Shown one piece after another: positions 37,584 to 46,485 of a DNA stretch of 64,000 nucleotides (its first letter is position 1; each line of letters opens with the position of its first letter). The notes beneath the pieces are model-generated. The model was not told the origin of the DNA. It made no database searches and saw only the letters and a program-made list of their open reading frames with translations. The stretch spans positions 34,532 through 98,531 of the forward strand of contig JANSYC010000005.1 of assembly GCA_024742605.1 (NCBI GenBank). Direction: 5' to 3'. Source of the DNA: Alphaproteobacteria bacterium. GTDB lineage: Bacteria; Pseudomonadota; Alphaproteobacteria; Thalassobaculales; Thalassobaculaceae. A program made the translations under genes and the position numbers.

Positions 37584-37989
37584 CGTCTTTCGTCCGCGTG
37601 ATCACCCTTTTCCGACAACCGGGATGCTTGTCGCCATCACCGCTTCGAAACAGCACGCTGCCTTGTGATCCTGAGACGTCTCGTAAGTACTATGCGACGC
37701 GACGTCTTAAGAGCCTGCCGATGTTGACCCCCGGTCAAGACGTGTCAGGTGCCAAATCTGCAGCGCGACAGTGCTGCGGTCGGGCTCATCACTATTGCTT
37801 CGATGGCAAAGCTGTAGCCAGACACCATGCTTGAACGAATTGGTGTATCGTGGCGGCGCACCACAATCACAGATCATTAATTAGCTAAACATGATCCTGG
37901 GTATCAAATCAAGACCTGCAACCGCCCGAGAAAATGAGGCGCCAACTGTGGCGCCCCTTCTTCTTTAACTCTCGATGCGGCTCCGTGAC
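37584..37989. other. intergenic region with two palindromes
   Basis: About 405 bases upstream of cfa. No convincing gene. It holds the palindrome GAGACGTCTC at 37673-37682, the inverted repeat TTGACC-CCC-GGTCAA at 37724-37738, and a terminator-like hairpin at 37938-37955. The palindromes could be operators controlling cfa. Confidence 0.45.
37938..37955 (-). terminator. hairpin terminator-like element
   Basis: GGCGCC at 37938-37943 and 37950-37955 form a 6-bp GC-only stem around AACTGT. On the minus strand it is followed by CTCATTTTCT, and on the plus strand by CCTTCTTCTTT, so it may work in both directions. It lies 35 bases after the end of the small minus-strand gene. Confidence 0.55.
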
Positions 37990-38259
37990 TTAAGCCAGCA
38001 GATCAATCTGCGTGGCCCGTCCGTCGTTTTGGGCGTCCGCGCGTCCCGGAAGCTCCCGATCCGACCCGGCGGTGCGAGATACGTCGCCGGGTTCCGTCGT
38101 CTGCACCGCCGATGGCCCGTTCCGGGTCGCGGTGTTCAGAACGCCGCGTTCCCCCAACGGTTCGGAGGGGACGCGCTGCTCCGGAAGCGATTGCGGCGTC
38201 AGACCCCGCAACTGGGCGGGTCCGAGCGGAAGAAGGGATGTGTCGGTTCCGATGGCCAT
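37990..38259 (-). CDS. small hypothetical protein
   Basis: An 89-residue hydrophilic protein with no hydrophobic segment, no cysteine and low predicted order. Support for coding is a good ribosome site (AAAGGAG, seven bases before ATG 38259), a third-position GC bias like the neighbours, and a terminator-like hairpin just after the stop. I recognise no family. It could be a short regulatory or structural peptide; a spurious frame remains possible. Confidence 0.45.
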   Translation of the reverse strand: MAIGTDTSLLPLGPAQLRGLTPQSLPEQRVPSEPLGERGVLNTATRNGPSAVQTTEPGDVSRTAGSDRELPGRADAQNDGRATQIDLLA

Positions 38260-38337
38260 GTTTCGCTCCTTTCGGTTTGAGGCAGGTCATCTCTCCCGGT
38301 TAATTGAGGTCTCTTGCGGAGATGTAAAGGAACGAAA

Positions 38338-39069
38338 TCAAGAGAATGCAGGATCGAACTCGATCTCGGCGACCAGGGGCCGGTGATCCGAGGCCAGGCG
38401 CACCACCGCATCGCCGGGCACCCGTGTGCGCAGGATCCGCCCGTGACGGCTGACCAGAATTCGGTCCAGTGCCAGGACGGGAAATCCGGCCGGAAAGGTC
38501 GGTCGCCGCGGGACCTGCCAGAGCGACCGGCCGATTGCCGCGCCGAGCTGCCGGACAATCGGCGAGAGCGGAAACCAGTCGTTGAAGTCCCCCATCACGA
38601 GGGTCGGTCTGGTGTCTGTCTGCTGCGCCATGTCCCCGATCATCAGAGCCTGACGCCGCCGCTCCCGATGCCTCAGGCCGAAATGGCTGGCAATCACCTG
38701 CATCGGTCCAGCCGGTGTTTCGAGGATGGCATCAATGGCGTTCCGCGGTTCCCGCTCCGACTGGGCCAGGTCGGCCACCGCCCATTTCGAGACGGGCCAG
38801 CGGGAGAGCAGCATATTGCCGTAGCGCCGGGCCCCGTCGATGACCGCCGGCCCCTCGACCGCATATCCACCGAAAGCCTGCGCGAGCAATCGGAAGAAAT
38901 CGTCCGGGCGCGGGTCGGGTCGCCCATCTTCGCCGGGTCCGGACACTTCCTGGAGGGCGAGGACATCGGCGCCGGTCTCGGCGATCACGCGGGCGACGCG
39001 CTCGGGGTCCCGCCGCCCATCGGTGCCCACGCAATCGTGCACGTTATAAGTGGCGATCGTGAACCTCAT
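38338..39069 (-). CDS. endonuclease/exonuclease/phosphatase (EEP) family protein
   Basis: A 243-residue metal-dependent phosphoesterase. EEP landmarks are in order: YNVHDCVG near the start, LALQEV with the metal-binding glutamate at about 40, SHFGLRHRERRRQ (His) near 130, GDFNDW near 165 and SDHRPLVAEI at the end with the Asp-His pair. No signal peptide. Its start overlaps the stop of the phospholipase D-VTT gene by four bases, so they are co-transcribed, a common pairing with such cardiolipin-synthase-like proteins. Substrate unknown. Confidence 0.87.
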   Translation of the reverse strand: MRFTIATYNVHDCVGTDGRRDPERVARVIAETGADVLALQEVSGPGEDGRPDPRPDDFFRLLAQAFGGYAVEGPAVIDGARRYGNMLLSRWPVSKWAVADLAQSEREPRNAIDAILETPAGPMQVIASHFGLRHRERRRQALMIGDMAQQTDTRPTLVMGDFNDWFPLSPIVRQLGAAIGRSLWQVPRRPTFPAGFPVLALDRILVSRHGRILRTRVPGDAVVRLASDHRPLVAEIEFDPAFS

Positions 39070-41333
39070 GCCGGTTTTTCGTCGTCTCCGGCCGGACGGG
39101 TCGTCGAGCTCCGGTCGGAGTCATCGTCGGGGACCAGCCGGTCGAACAGCCGCTGCAGGGCGAAGCTTACCGCGAGCCATCCGATGATCCCGACGATGAG
39201 TATAGCGATTCGTCCTGGGGTGGGGTCCGACAGCGCGCTCCACAATCCCTCGCCGACCAGTGTCAGCAGGACCACGCTGGGCAGCAGCCCCAGCATCGTG
39301 CCGATGACGAAATCGACCAGGCGGATATGGGTCGCACCGGCAACGATATTGATCAAGCTGAACGGTGCGACCGGCGTGACCCGAAGCGCGACGACGGCGA
39401 GAATGCCCTGGCGGGCGACTTTCTGGGAGATCGCGGTGAGCCGATGCCCCATCAGACGGCGCACCAACCGGCGTCCGCCCCACGCACCGATGCCGTAGGT
39501 GGTGACCGCCCCCAGAGTGGTGCCGATGATCGCGTAGACGACCGCAGCAAGCGGGTCGAAGACCACCGAGGTCAGAATCAGAAGCACCGTGATCGGGAAC
39601 ATGACCAGACTGGCGAGAACATAGATCAGGGCGACCAGGACCGGTGTCCAGGGCGATCCGGTGATCTGCGCGAACACCGCCTCCATGCGGGCGACATCGG
39701 TGTAGTCCGCAAGTGGGGTAAAAGACCATAGAGAGGCGAGCAGCAGGATCACCGCCAGACTGCCGAGCAGCGCGAATTTCTGAACCCGCGGCCTGAAGGC
39801 CGGGACGTCGTCATCGCCCAACAGCGCCAACACTTCGGGGCGCAGTTTCTCCTTCGGGTCGGCGAGCTTCAGGAGGACATGGCTGGCCGGGTCGACCTCG
39901 AACGCATGCGGTTCCTCGATCGGGAGCAGGGCGCGAGACGGCCCGGTCCCGCCGGTGGAGGTCCTGTAGGAGTCCGCGTGCGCCTGAATCAGCCGGCCGA
40001 GCCGGCCTTCGGCGGCCCACGCCTCGGGCACGTCCTCACCTGTCATGCCCAGATGTTCGCCGACCAGCCGATCCCGAAGCCGGCCAATCGTCTGTCGCTC
40101 CCGGTCGGTGTCGCCCTGAATGGAGAGGTTCGCCTCGGTGTCGAAGTGCATCGAGCGACGATTCAGGTTCGCCGATCCGATCGTCAGGAAATGCTCGTCC
40201 ACCACCATCAGCTTGGCGTGAACCATGATCGATGTCTCGGTGTCGTCTGACGCGCGGCTGACCGGCGCGACCAGGGTGACCCGGTCGGCGACGCCGGCTT
40301 CGTCGAGCTGCGCCCGAAACAGCTTGCGGCCCGTACCCATGGATTTGGTCTCGATCCAGGTGTTCTGAACCGCCGGAGCGACGATCACCGCCTCGAGATC
40401 GGGGACCTCCGACAGGCGCTGGGCCAGCGCATCGGCGATGACGGGCGTCGTCAGGAATTGGTTCTCGATGTAGATCAGGCGCTCCGCGCGTTCGATCGCA
40501 GCCACGTACAGCGCCTCGATCTGGCGTTCTCCGGGCCGGTCCGGAAGTGTCGGCGTGGTGAGCGAAAGCGCCAGGGACACATCCTCGAAATCCGGTGCCA
40601 CCCCATCCGGCCAAGGATCGTGGTCGCCATCGGCAGCGGGATCATCGCCCGACGCGCTGCCGACCATGGCCCAACGCTCCTCGGCCAGCGCGGCGATCGC
40701 CCGGGCCGCCTCACCGTCCACCACCATCTGCGCATCATGGAAGGGCGTGTAGGATTCGCCGTTCGGCATCCGGCGGAGCGGATTGTCCGGCGCATGGTCG
40801 TTGTCATCCCAGCGCGCCAGCGTCACGTCCAGTCCGCCGCAGAACGCGACCACGCCGTCGACCGCGACGATCTTCTGGTGATGGCAGGCGCCGAAGGGCA
40901 GGGCATCGTCCATACGCGCCTCGATTTGAGGCGAGGTGGTGAGCTCCAGCTTGACCATCGGAAGCGTCTCCCGTTGGTTGGCGTAGAGCAGCGTGAAATC
41001 CCACAGCAAAAGCTGAATTCGGATCTCCGGGTTGCGCGTGCAAATCCGCTCCAGAAGAGCCTTCAGACGGGTCGGCTCGCCATCGGGGGCGATCCCGTCT
41101 CCATCGTGCAGATGCGGTGCCAGGTCGGTCCGGCTGTCGATGTCCCAACCGACGATAACGATGCGGCGTTTGGCCTTCAGCAGGGTTGAGCGCAGCGCCT
41201 CGAAATAAGCGCAGCCGTCGACCAGAACGGCCGCCCTCCGGGCTTGGACAACACTCCGGCAACGGGTGCCAGGCTGGAACAGGGTGTCGCTCGAAGGACT
41301 GTCACTTGGCACGTAATAAGATCCGGTTCTCAA
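39066..41333 (-). CDS. phospholipase D-like protein fused to a VTT membrane domain
   Basis: A 755-residue fusion. Residues about 35-480 form a phospholipase D domain with two HKD motifs: HQKIVAVD near 165 and HAKLMVVD near 385, each with the expected following GG/GS and N residues. Residues about 520-730 are a VTT/DedA-like membrane domain with helices such as LLGSLAVILLLASLWSF and VVALRVTPVAPFSLINIVAGA; VTT domains are linked to lipid scrambling. A lipid synthase or hydrolase of the cardiolipin-synthase kind is likely. The start is uncertain: TTG 41333 or GTG 41312; neither has a good ribosome site. Confidence 0.87.
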   Translation of the reverse strand: MRTGSYYVPSDSPSSDTLFQPGTRCRSVVQARRAAVLVDGCAYFEALRSTLLKAKRRIVIVGWDIDSRTDLAPHLHDGDGIAPDGEPTRLKALLERICTRNPEIRIQLLLWDFTLLYANQRETLPMVKLELTTSPQIEARMDDALPFGACHHQKIVAVDGVVAFCGGLDVTLARWDDNDHAPDNPLRRMPNGESYTPFHDAQMVVDGEAARAIAALAEERWAMVGSASGDDPAADGDHDPWPDGVAPDFEDVSLALSLTTPTLPDRPGERQIEALYVAAIERAERLIYIENQFLTTPVIADALAQRLSEVPDLEAVIVAPAVQNTWIETKSMGTGRKLFRAQLDEAGVADRVTLVAPVSRASDDTETSIMVHAKLMVVDEHFLTIGSANLNRRSMHFDTEANLSIQGDTDRERQTIGRLRDRLVGEHLGMTGEDVPEAWAAEGRLGRLIQAHADSYRTSTGGTGPSRALLPIEEPHAFEVDPASHVLLKLADPKEKLRPEVLALLGDDDVPAFRPRVQKFALLGSLAVILLLASLWSFTPLADYTDVARMEAVFAQITGSPWTPVLVALIYVLASLVMFPITVLLILTSVVFDPLAAVVYAIIGTTLGAVTTYGIGAWGGRRLVRRLMGHRLTAISQKVARQGILAVVALRVTPVAPFSLINIVAGATHIRLVDFVIGTMLGLLPSVVLLTLVGEGLWSALSDPTPGRIAILIVGIIGWLAVSFALQRLFDRLVPDDDSDRSSTTRPAGDDEKPA

Positions 41334-41584
41334 TAAGGTTACATGAACGGCGAGTATGTTGTGACAAACACACCGAGATCAACGCGTGGGACACGGCATT
41401 TTTGACCATGCTCCAAGAATATCTCTCTATTCGGGTTGCACCCGAGGCCGATTGGACTGGGGTGTCCAAGTACCCGCCCGCTGCCGACTCTTCGAATCGG
41501 AGACCGGCGCGGCGGCATCGCTACGGATGCTTCAGGACATGAAGCCCAGTCAGGAAGATACGGCTCGGATGCGTCCTGCTGTCC

Positions 41585-42331
41585 TCAATCGCCGGTGCCG
41601 ATCCGCCCGAATCCGGGCAACCGAAGCGCCGGGTCCAGCAGGTCCAGCCCCAGTCCGAGGCCGAGCACGTTGAGCTCGATCCCCTCCTCCGGCGACAGGA
41701 TCAGCCCGCCCAGCCCCAGGACGTTCACCTGGACGCCGCGGCCGCTTGGCGGCGCCCCGACGGGCTCGGTCAGCGGGCGATAGTCCTTGCCGATCGCCGT
41801 CGGCGGCAGGTCGAGCGCAAGATCGGGCACGGACCGCGCGATATGGGCGAGGAAGGTGTTGCTGTTCGGCCCCGGATAGGCGCGGTAGCGGCCGGCATGA
41901 GGGTAGCTCGCCACCGCCGCCTCGATCTCTGGAATCAGAGCCTCCGCTTCGGCCCCGCGATGGTCGACCAGGAGCGCGGGAAGCTTGCCATACCAGCGGT
42001 CATCGGGCCCGCCACGGTCGCGCCGCACCACCTGGCCACCGCCCCAGCCGACAACCTCCCACCGAACATAGCGCGCAGCATTCCTGGGTTTCAGCACGAT
42101 CCATGTGTGCATTGCGAAGATGCCCCGCCACCCGTAGGTCGGCGCACCATAGACCTGGACCACCGCGTCCCGCGTCGTCGCCGGGTCCGGGGCGAGGTCG
42201 GTCGCGCTGCGGTCGGCCTGATACCAGGGCACATGGGCCCAGGAATGGTTGATCCCGCGCACCGCCAACGGCACGGCCAGACCGATTATCAGCAGCCACA
42301 AGATCCACCGCTTGTATCGCACCCGCTTCAT
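41585..42331 (-). CDS. DUF3750 family membrane-anchored protein
   Basis: A 248-residue protein. A single N-terminal helix (WILWLLIIGLAVPLAVRG) anchors a periplasmic domain with motifs APTYGWRGIFAMHTWIVLKP and PGPNSNTFLAHIAR characteristic of DUF3750. The latter His/Asn pair recalls NlpC-like or transglutaminase-like sites, but the function is unknown. ATG 42331 has GGAGAGGCGAG upstream. A longer form starting GTG 42595 is open in frame with a very good GGAGGTG site and would add 88 residues. Confidence 0.83.
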   Translation of the reverse strand: MKRVRYKRWILWLLIIGLAVPLAVRGINHSWAHVPWYQADRSATDLAPDPATTRDAVVQVYGAPTYGWRGIFAMHTWIVLKPRNAARYVRWEVVGWGGGQVVRRDRGGPDDRWYGKLPALLVDHRGAEAEALIPEIEAAVASYPHAGRYRAYPGPNSNTFLAHIARSVPDLALDLPPTAIGKDYRPLTEPVGAPPSGRGVQVNVLGLGGLILSPEEGIELNVLGLGLGLDLLDPALRLPGFGRIGTGD

Positions 42332-42666
42332 GCGTCTCGCCTCTCCAAAACCTCGGTCTGCCCGGCCCGCCCAACGACCCCCGGTCAGTGCTTCTCCGGG
42401 TCCGTTTGACTGCACCCGATTGATATAGTGCGAGAAGTCTCGGTTGCGGAGTTTGAGTTTGTCGAAGACCTCGCACTCGAGACGACGGTCTCGGTTGTTT
42501 TCGGCGGCGAGATGCCATGTGCGTCGAACCCATGTCTGGGGCAGATCGTCGCTTATCCCCCGACGTTTGCTCGACATGACCAGCAGCCGTTTCACGCCGC
42601 ACCTCCAATAGGCCCGATACCGCGCCGGCGTGCGCGCCCACAGTCACAGCGGTCCGGTGCAGAAAT
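42332..42666. other. region between arsH and the DUF3750 gene
   Basis: About 335 bases. Minus-strand frame is open and continuous with the DUF3750 gene up to GTG 42595, so part of it may be coding. Otherwise no repeat, terminator or promoter is convincing. Confidence 0.4.
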
Positions 42667-43392
42667 TCAGCCCTTCGCGTTGACCCGCCGGGAAAGCTGC
42701 TCTGCCGATTCTTTCCGCTCGCTGTAGCGATCGACCAGATACGGCATCCGGTCGCGGGTGAGCAGTGTGAACTTCATCAGCTCTTCCATGACATCGACCA
42801 TGCGGTCGTAATACGGCGACGGCTTCATCCGTCCGTCATCGTCGAACTCCAGAAAGGCCTTCGGTGTTGAGGATTGGTTTGGGATTGTTACAAGCCGCAT
42901 CCAACGGCCCAGAATTCTCAATTGGTTCACTGCGTTGAAGCTCTGGGAGCCGCCGCAGACCTGCATCACCGCAAGGGTCTTGCCTTGGGTCGGCCGAACC
43001 CCGCCAAGTGACAAGGGAACCCAGTCAATCTGAGTCTTCATGATCCCGGTCATTGCCCCGTGGCGCTCCGGTGAGCACCAGACCATCCCCTCACTCCAGG
43101 TCACCAGGTCTCGAAGTTCCTGCACCTTTGGGTGGGACGGATCGGCATCGTCGGGGAGCGGCAGCCCGGTCGGATTGAAGGTCCGAGTCTCAGCCCCGAA
43201 CAACCGCAGAACCCGACCCGCCTCTTCCGTCATCAAACGGCTGAAGGACCGTTCTCTCAGGGAGCCGTACAGCAGCAAAATCCGCGGCGCGTGTGAACTC
43301 GCCTCAGGTGGAAACAATTGCTCTGGGTCGGGAGCCTGAAAATGCTCAGGCACGAGGTTTGGCGTATCAGACAAACCGGTCTCCATCTTCAA
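42667..43392 (-). CDS. arsH: arsenical resistance flavoprotein ArsH
   Basis: A 241-residue NADPH-dependent FMN reductase of the ArsH family, which oxidises trivalent organoarsenicals such as methylarsenite and can reduce quinones. The FMN phosphate loop [14 protein letters not shown] is at about 40-53. [17 protein letters not shown] near 112-128 and [13 protein letters not shown] near 150 are characteristic of ArsH rather than other flavodoxin-like reductases. Two close ATGs (43392 and 43386) are possible. It follows aqpS by 26 bases in the arsR-led minus-strand series. Confidence 0.95.
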   Translation of the reverse strand: MKMETGLSDTPNLVPEHFQAPDPEQLFPPEASSHAPRILLLYGSLRERSFSRLMTEEAGRVLRLFGAETRTFNPTGLPLPDDADPSHPKVQELRDLVTWSEGMVWCSPERHGAMTGIMKTQIDWVPLSLGGVRPTQGKTLAVMQVCGGSQSFNAVNQLRILGRWMRLVTIPNQSSTPKAFLEFDDDGRMKPSPYYDRMVDVMEELMKFTLLTRDRMPYLVDRYSERKESAEQLSRRVNAKG

Positions 43393-43418
43393 TCCGGTAC
43401 GGGTTTGATCCTGTCAGC

Positions 43419-44084
43419 TCAGGCCTGTTGGGGCTTTGCGTTGAACCAGCCGAAAAACAGGGTGGCCAGCACTGCGGCCGCGAGCTGCACGGCGATGAAT
43501 GCGGCCACGTCCAGGGGCGCAATCCCCGCGAAGGTGTTGGACAGGCTCCGCGCGATCGTCACCGCCGGATTCGCAAAGGAGGTCGACGAGGTGAACCAAT
43601 AGGCGGCGGTAATGTAGAGTCCGACCGCCATCGGCACAGCCTCCGGTTTGGCCTTCAGGCAACAGAGGATTGTCCCGATGAGACCAAAGGTGGCAACAAA
43701 TTCGCCGGTCCATTGTCCGAGTCCGGTTCGTGAGGTCGTCGAAAAATCGATCACCGGGAGATCGAACATGATCTGGGCGGCAAAGACCCCAAAAATCCCA
43801 CCGAAAATCTGACAGAAGATATACAGGGCCGCGAGACGCATCTCGATGTCCTTGCGCAAGGCAAAGCAGAGCGTCACCGCCGGATTGAAATGCGCGCCGG
43901 AAACCGGGCCGAATACGGTGATCAGAACCACCAGAATCGCGCCGGTCGGGATCGTATTGCCAAGCAGGGCTACGGCAGTGTTTCCGTCGGCAAGCCGTTC
44001 TGCCATCACGCCGGAGCCGACCACTGTCGCAAGCAGTGAGAACGTACCCAGCCATTCCGCTATCAGTCGTCGTTCCATATTCAC
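43419..44084 (-). CDS. aqpS: aquaglyceroporin of the arsenic cluster (AqpS-like)
   Basis: A 221-residue MIP-family channel. Both half-helix motifs are intact NPA: HFNPAVTL near residue 68 and FANPAVTI near 172. Six membrane helices can be picked out. In Sinorhizobium meliloti AqpS sits in the ars operon and lets arsenite flow out, or lets methylarsenite pass. Start overlaps the dehydratase-like stop by four bases, so translation is coupled. It stands between that gene and arsH. Confidence 0.92.
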   Translation of the reverse strand: MNMERRLIAEWLGTFSLLATVVGSGVMAERLADGNTAVALLGNTIPTGAILVVLITVFGPVSGAHFNPAVTLCFALRKDIEMRLAALYIFCQIFGGIFGVFAAQIMFDLPVIDFSTTSRTGLGQWTGEFVATFGLIGTILCCLKAKPEAVPMAVGLYITAAYWFTSSTSFANPAVTIARSLSNTFAGIAPLDVAAFIAVQLAAAVLATLFFGWFNAKPQQA

Positions 44085-45091
44085 GTTTCTGCTCCGGCGC
44101 CTAGAAGTGTGCAGAAGCGGGCGGCATCGATATTTCCACCCGTTATGATCGTCGCGATGGTTCTTCCCTTGATATCGATCTCTCCGCTCAGGATCGCCGC
44201 AAGCCCCACGACAGCCCCAGGTTCGGTCACGATCTTGAAGTGCTCGAAGGCGAAGCGCATGGCAGACGTCACCTGCTCGTCCGTTGCGACCAGTCCGCCC
44301 GCCAGAAGTTCCTTATTGATCGGAAAGGTCACCGTATTGGGGATCGGCGTCATGATGGCGTCGCAGATGGTCCGGATCCCTTTGGGGTTGGGCACCGGCC
44401 TCCCTTCGATCAAGGACCGGCGCGTGTCGTCGAAAAGCGCCGGTTCGGCCGCGTAAACCCGGGTTTGTGGCGATGCCTCGGCCATCAGGGCCGCCGTCGC
44501 CGCCGTGAGGCCACCTCCCCCACAGGGTACGAGCACGGCATCAAGCTGCGCGCCGGCCGCGCGAGCCTGATCCAGCAGCTCAAGGGCTGCGGTTCCGGCA
44601 CCTGCCAGGACCAAAGGATGTGCACTTGGCGGAACGACGATGCGGCCGGTTTCCCGGCGGACGCGCTCGACCACCTCGTCACTGCTCTCGGTGTCCCGGT
44701 CAAAGGTCAGCACCTCCGCACCGAGGGCGAGGGTTGCGTCCATCTTCGATTTGGGAACATCGCTTGGCATCACGATCAGCGCGGAGGAGCCGAGACACTG
44801 TGCGGCTCGTGCAACGCCAAGAGCATGGTTGCCGGAAGAGTAGGTGACGGCCCCACACGCCCGTTCGGCCTCGCTCATATGCAGAATACGCCAGTAGGCC
44901 CCTCTGATCTTAAAGGCTCCCGTGCGCTGGAAATTCTCTGCTTTGAGCAGCAGACGGCCTCCGAGACGCTCGTTCACATCCAGGTTTTCGAGCATCGGCG
45001 TACAGGTGACCACGTCCCGCAGGCCGATCGCGGCCTGTCTGATGTCATTCAGAGCAAGCGGCGTTCGCTCCGGTTGGGATTGATCCGTCAT
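44081..45091 (-). CDS. PLP-dependent threonine/serine dehydratase-like enzyme in the arsenic cluster
   Basis: A 336-residue fold-type II PLP enzyme. The Schiff-base lysine is in TGAFKIRGA near residue 60, the substrate loop SSGNHALG near 85, and the PLP phosphate loop CGGGGLTA near 190; a C-terminal TGGN completes the site. No regulatory ACT domain follows, so it is the catabolic or racemase-like type. Its gene overlaps aqpS and follows arsR by 15 bases, so it is part of the arsenic operon, which is unusual. Reaction: deamination of Thr/Ser or a related beta-elimination or racemisation. Confidence 0.9.
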   Translation of the reverse strand: MTDQSQPERTPLALNDIRQAAIGLRDVVTCTPMLENLDVNERLGGRLLLKAENFQRTGAFKIRGAYWRILHMSEAERACGAVTYSSGNHALGVARAAQCLGSSALIVMPSDVPKSKMDATLALGAEVLTFDRDTESSDEVVERVRRETGRIVVPPSAHPLVLAGAGTAALELLDQARAAGAQLDAVLVPCGGGGLTAATAALMAEASPQTRVYAAEPALFDDTRRSLIEGRPVPNPKGIRTICDAIMTPIPNTVTFPINKELLAGGLVATDEQVTSAMRFAFEHFKIVTEPGAVVGLAAILSGEIDIKGRTIATIITGGNIDAARFCTLLGAGAET

Positions 45092-45106
45092 GCGGGTGTC
45101 TCCGGT

Positions 45107-45439
45107 TTAGCCGACACAGGCAATTTCTCGGATGAGAGGCCGGCAAAGCTCGGCGTTTCCGCCGCAGCAATCCTCCAACAGAAAGCCCAAAAGACTTCGA
45201 AGACCGTCCATGTCCGCGAAATACCGGATCGACCGCCCCTGTCGTTGATTTCGGATCAAACCTGACTGCACCAGCACGGATAGATTTGCGGAAAGGGTAT
45301 TCTGGCGCACCTCAAGCAGTGTTGCGATTTCCCCGGCAGCCATGCCGTCGGGGCCCGCCTTGATCAACAGGCGAAACACATCCATCCGAGTGGATTGGGA
45401 AAGCGCCGAAAACGCGGCTACCGCTTCAATCTGTTCCAT
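45107..45439 (-). CDS. arsR: ArsR-family metalloregulator
   Basis: A 110-residue winged-helix repressor. The recognition helix is in VRQNTLSANLSVLVQSGLI (about 45-63). The metal-binding cysteines of classical ArsR helix 3 (CVC) are absent. Instead a C-terminal set is seen, EDCCGGNAELC, with another Cys at the very end (IACVG), like the C-terminal Cys-Cys...Cys arsenite site of Acidithiobacillus-type ArsR. It leads the operon arsR, dehydratase-like, aqpS, arsH and probably autoregulates through the AT-rich stretch just upstream (45440-45465). Confidence 0.9.
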   Translation of the reverse strand: MEQIEAVAAFSALSQSTRMDVFRLLIKAGPDGMAAGEIATLLEVRQNTLSANLSVLVQSGLIRNQRQGRSIRYFADMDGLRSLLGFLLEDCCGGNAELCRPLIREIACVG

Positions 45440-45624
45440 ATATCGAGATTTATTGAATTAATGCGGCGAGGTCAACCGTCGATCAGAGCTGAGGAGATCC
45501 GTCTTACCCAGACGTCGCCCGCTGACCCCTACGCCTAGGAACGAAGACGGCAACGGAGAGAGCGTCCGGATTGCAGGATATCCTTCGGGCACTGCCCTGT
45601 GCTGCGGAGCCGCGTTCCCCGTAT

Positions 45625-46485
45625 TCAGAGGTTGCGACGGGCCCAGAGCATGTATCCTAGGGCGGAGGGGAACATGATCAGACTGTAGATGGCGCTTGGG
45701 ACCATCATCTCCCGGCTCTCCAGAAGGCTGAGGGCCACAAAGATCCCGAGGGTTCCGTTCTGCAGGCCGCACTCCAGCGTATTGGCGATCCGTTGCGGCT
45801 TGCCGAGACCGGCGCCTCTGGAGACCAGGGCGGCCAGGGTCAGCATTATCAGGTTGAGCGCGATCATCGCCGCCCCCGCCTCTGCGAAATAGGCAACGAT
45901 ATTGTCCCGCTCGCTCAGGACCGCGCCCGCAATGATCACGATAAACAGGACGGACGCGAGCACCCGGCCGACCCGATCGAAGCGCGCGGCAAATTGCGGG
46001 AAACGGCGGTTCACCCCAAGACCGATCAGGACCGGCACGGTGGTGATCAGAAAGACCCCGAGCACGGTCTTGGCCACGGAAAGGTCAGGGGCGCTTTCGA
46101 CGTCAAGGAAATAGACGACGGATCCCCCAACGATGACGGGGATCGTGACGACGGACAGGAGGCTCACGGACGCGGTCAAGGTCACGGACAGGGCCGTATC
46201 CGCCCGCCCCAGATAGGTCATCAGGTTCGACGTCACTCCGCCGGGGCACGCCGCGATGATCATCGTGCCGACGGCGAGTGCCGGGCTGAGATCGAAGGCG
46301 AGCACCAAAGCGAAGGCGACGGCCGGCAGCAAGAGAACCTGGCTCAGCACCCCGATGGCAAAGGCCTTCGGTTCGGTCACCACCCGCTTGAAGTCTGCGG
46401 CTGTCAGCTCCAGGCCCACCGTGAACATGATGAAGGCCAGGGAGAGCGGCAGCAGAACTTGCGTGATCAGATTTCCGTCGGCCAT
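45625..46485 (-). CDS. bile acid:sodium symporter (BASS) family transporter
   Basis: A 286-residue membrane protein with about nine hydrophobic helices. LPLSLAFIMFTVGLEL at the start and CPGGVTSNLMTYLG near 83 (sodium-binding region) identify the BASS family. It is related to, but distinct from, Acr3 arsenite pumps: the Acr3 cysteine motif is absent. It lies 186 bases upstream of arsR on the same strand. A role in the arsenic cluster is not established; organic-acid uptake is equally likely. Confidence 0.88.
   Translation of the reverse strand: MADGNLITQVLLPLSLAFIMFTVGLELTAADFKRVVTEPKAFAIGVLSQVLLLPAVAFALVLAFDLSPALAVGTMIIAACPGGVTSNLMTYLGRADTALSVTLTASVSLLSVVTIPVIVGGSVVYFLDVESAPDLSVAKTVLGVFLITTVPVLIGLGVNRRFPQFAARFDRVGRVLASVLFIVIIAGAVLSERDNIVAYFAEAGAAMIALNLIMLTLAALVSRGAGLGKPQRIANTLECGLQNGTLGIFVALSLLESREMMVPSAIYSLIMFPSALGYMLWARRNL

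Noticed and set aside
42428..42727. 99-residue plus-strand frame before arsH
   Set aside because: No ribosome site, overlaps arsH antisense and shows no domain.
45625..46485. Acr3 arsenite efflux pump
   Set aside because: It belongs to the related BASS family; the conserved Acr3 cysteine region is absent, so proximity to arsR alone is not enough.
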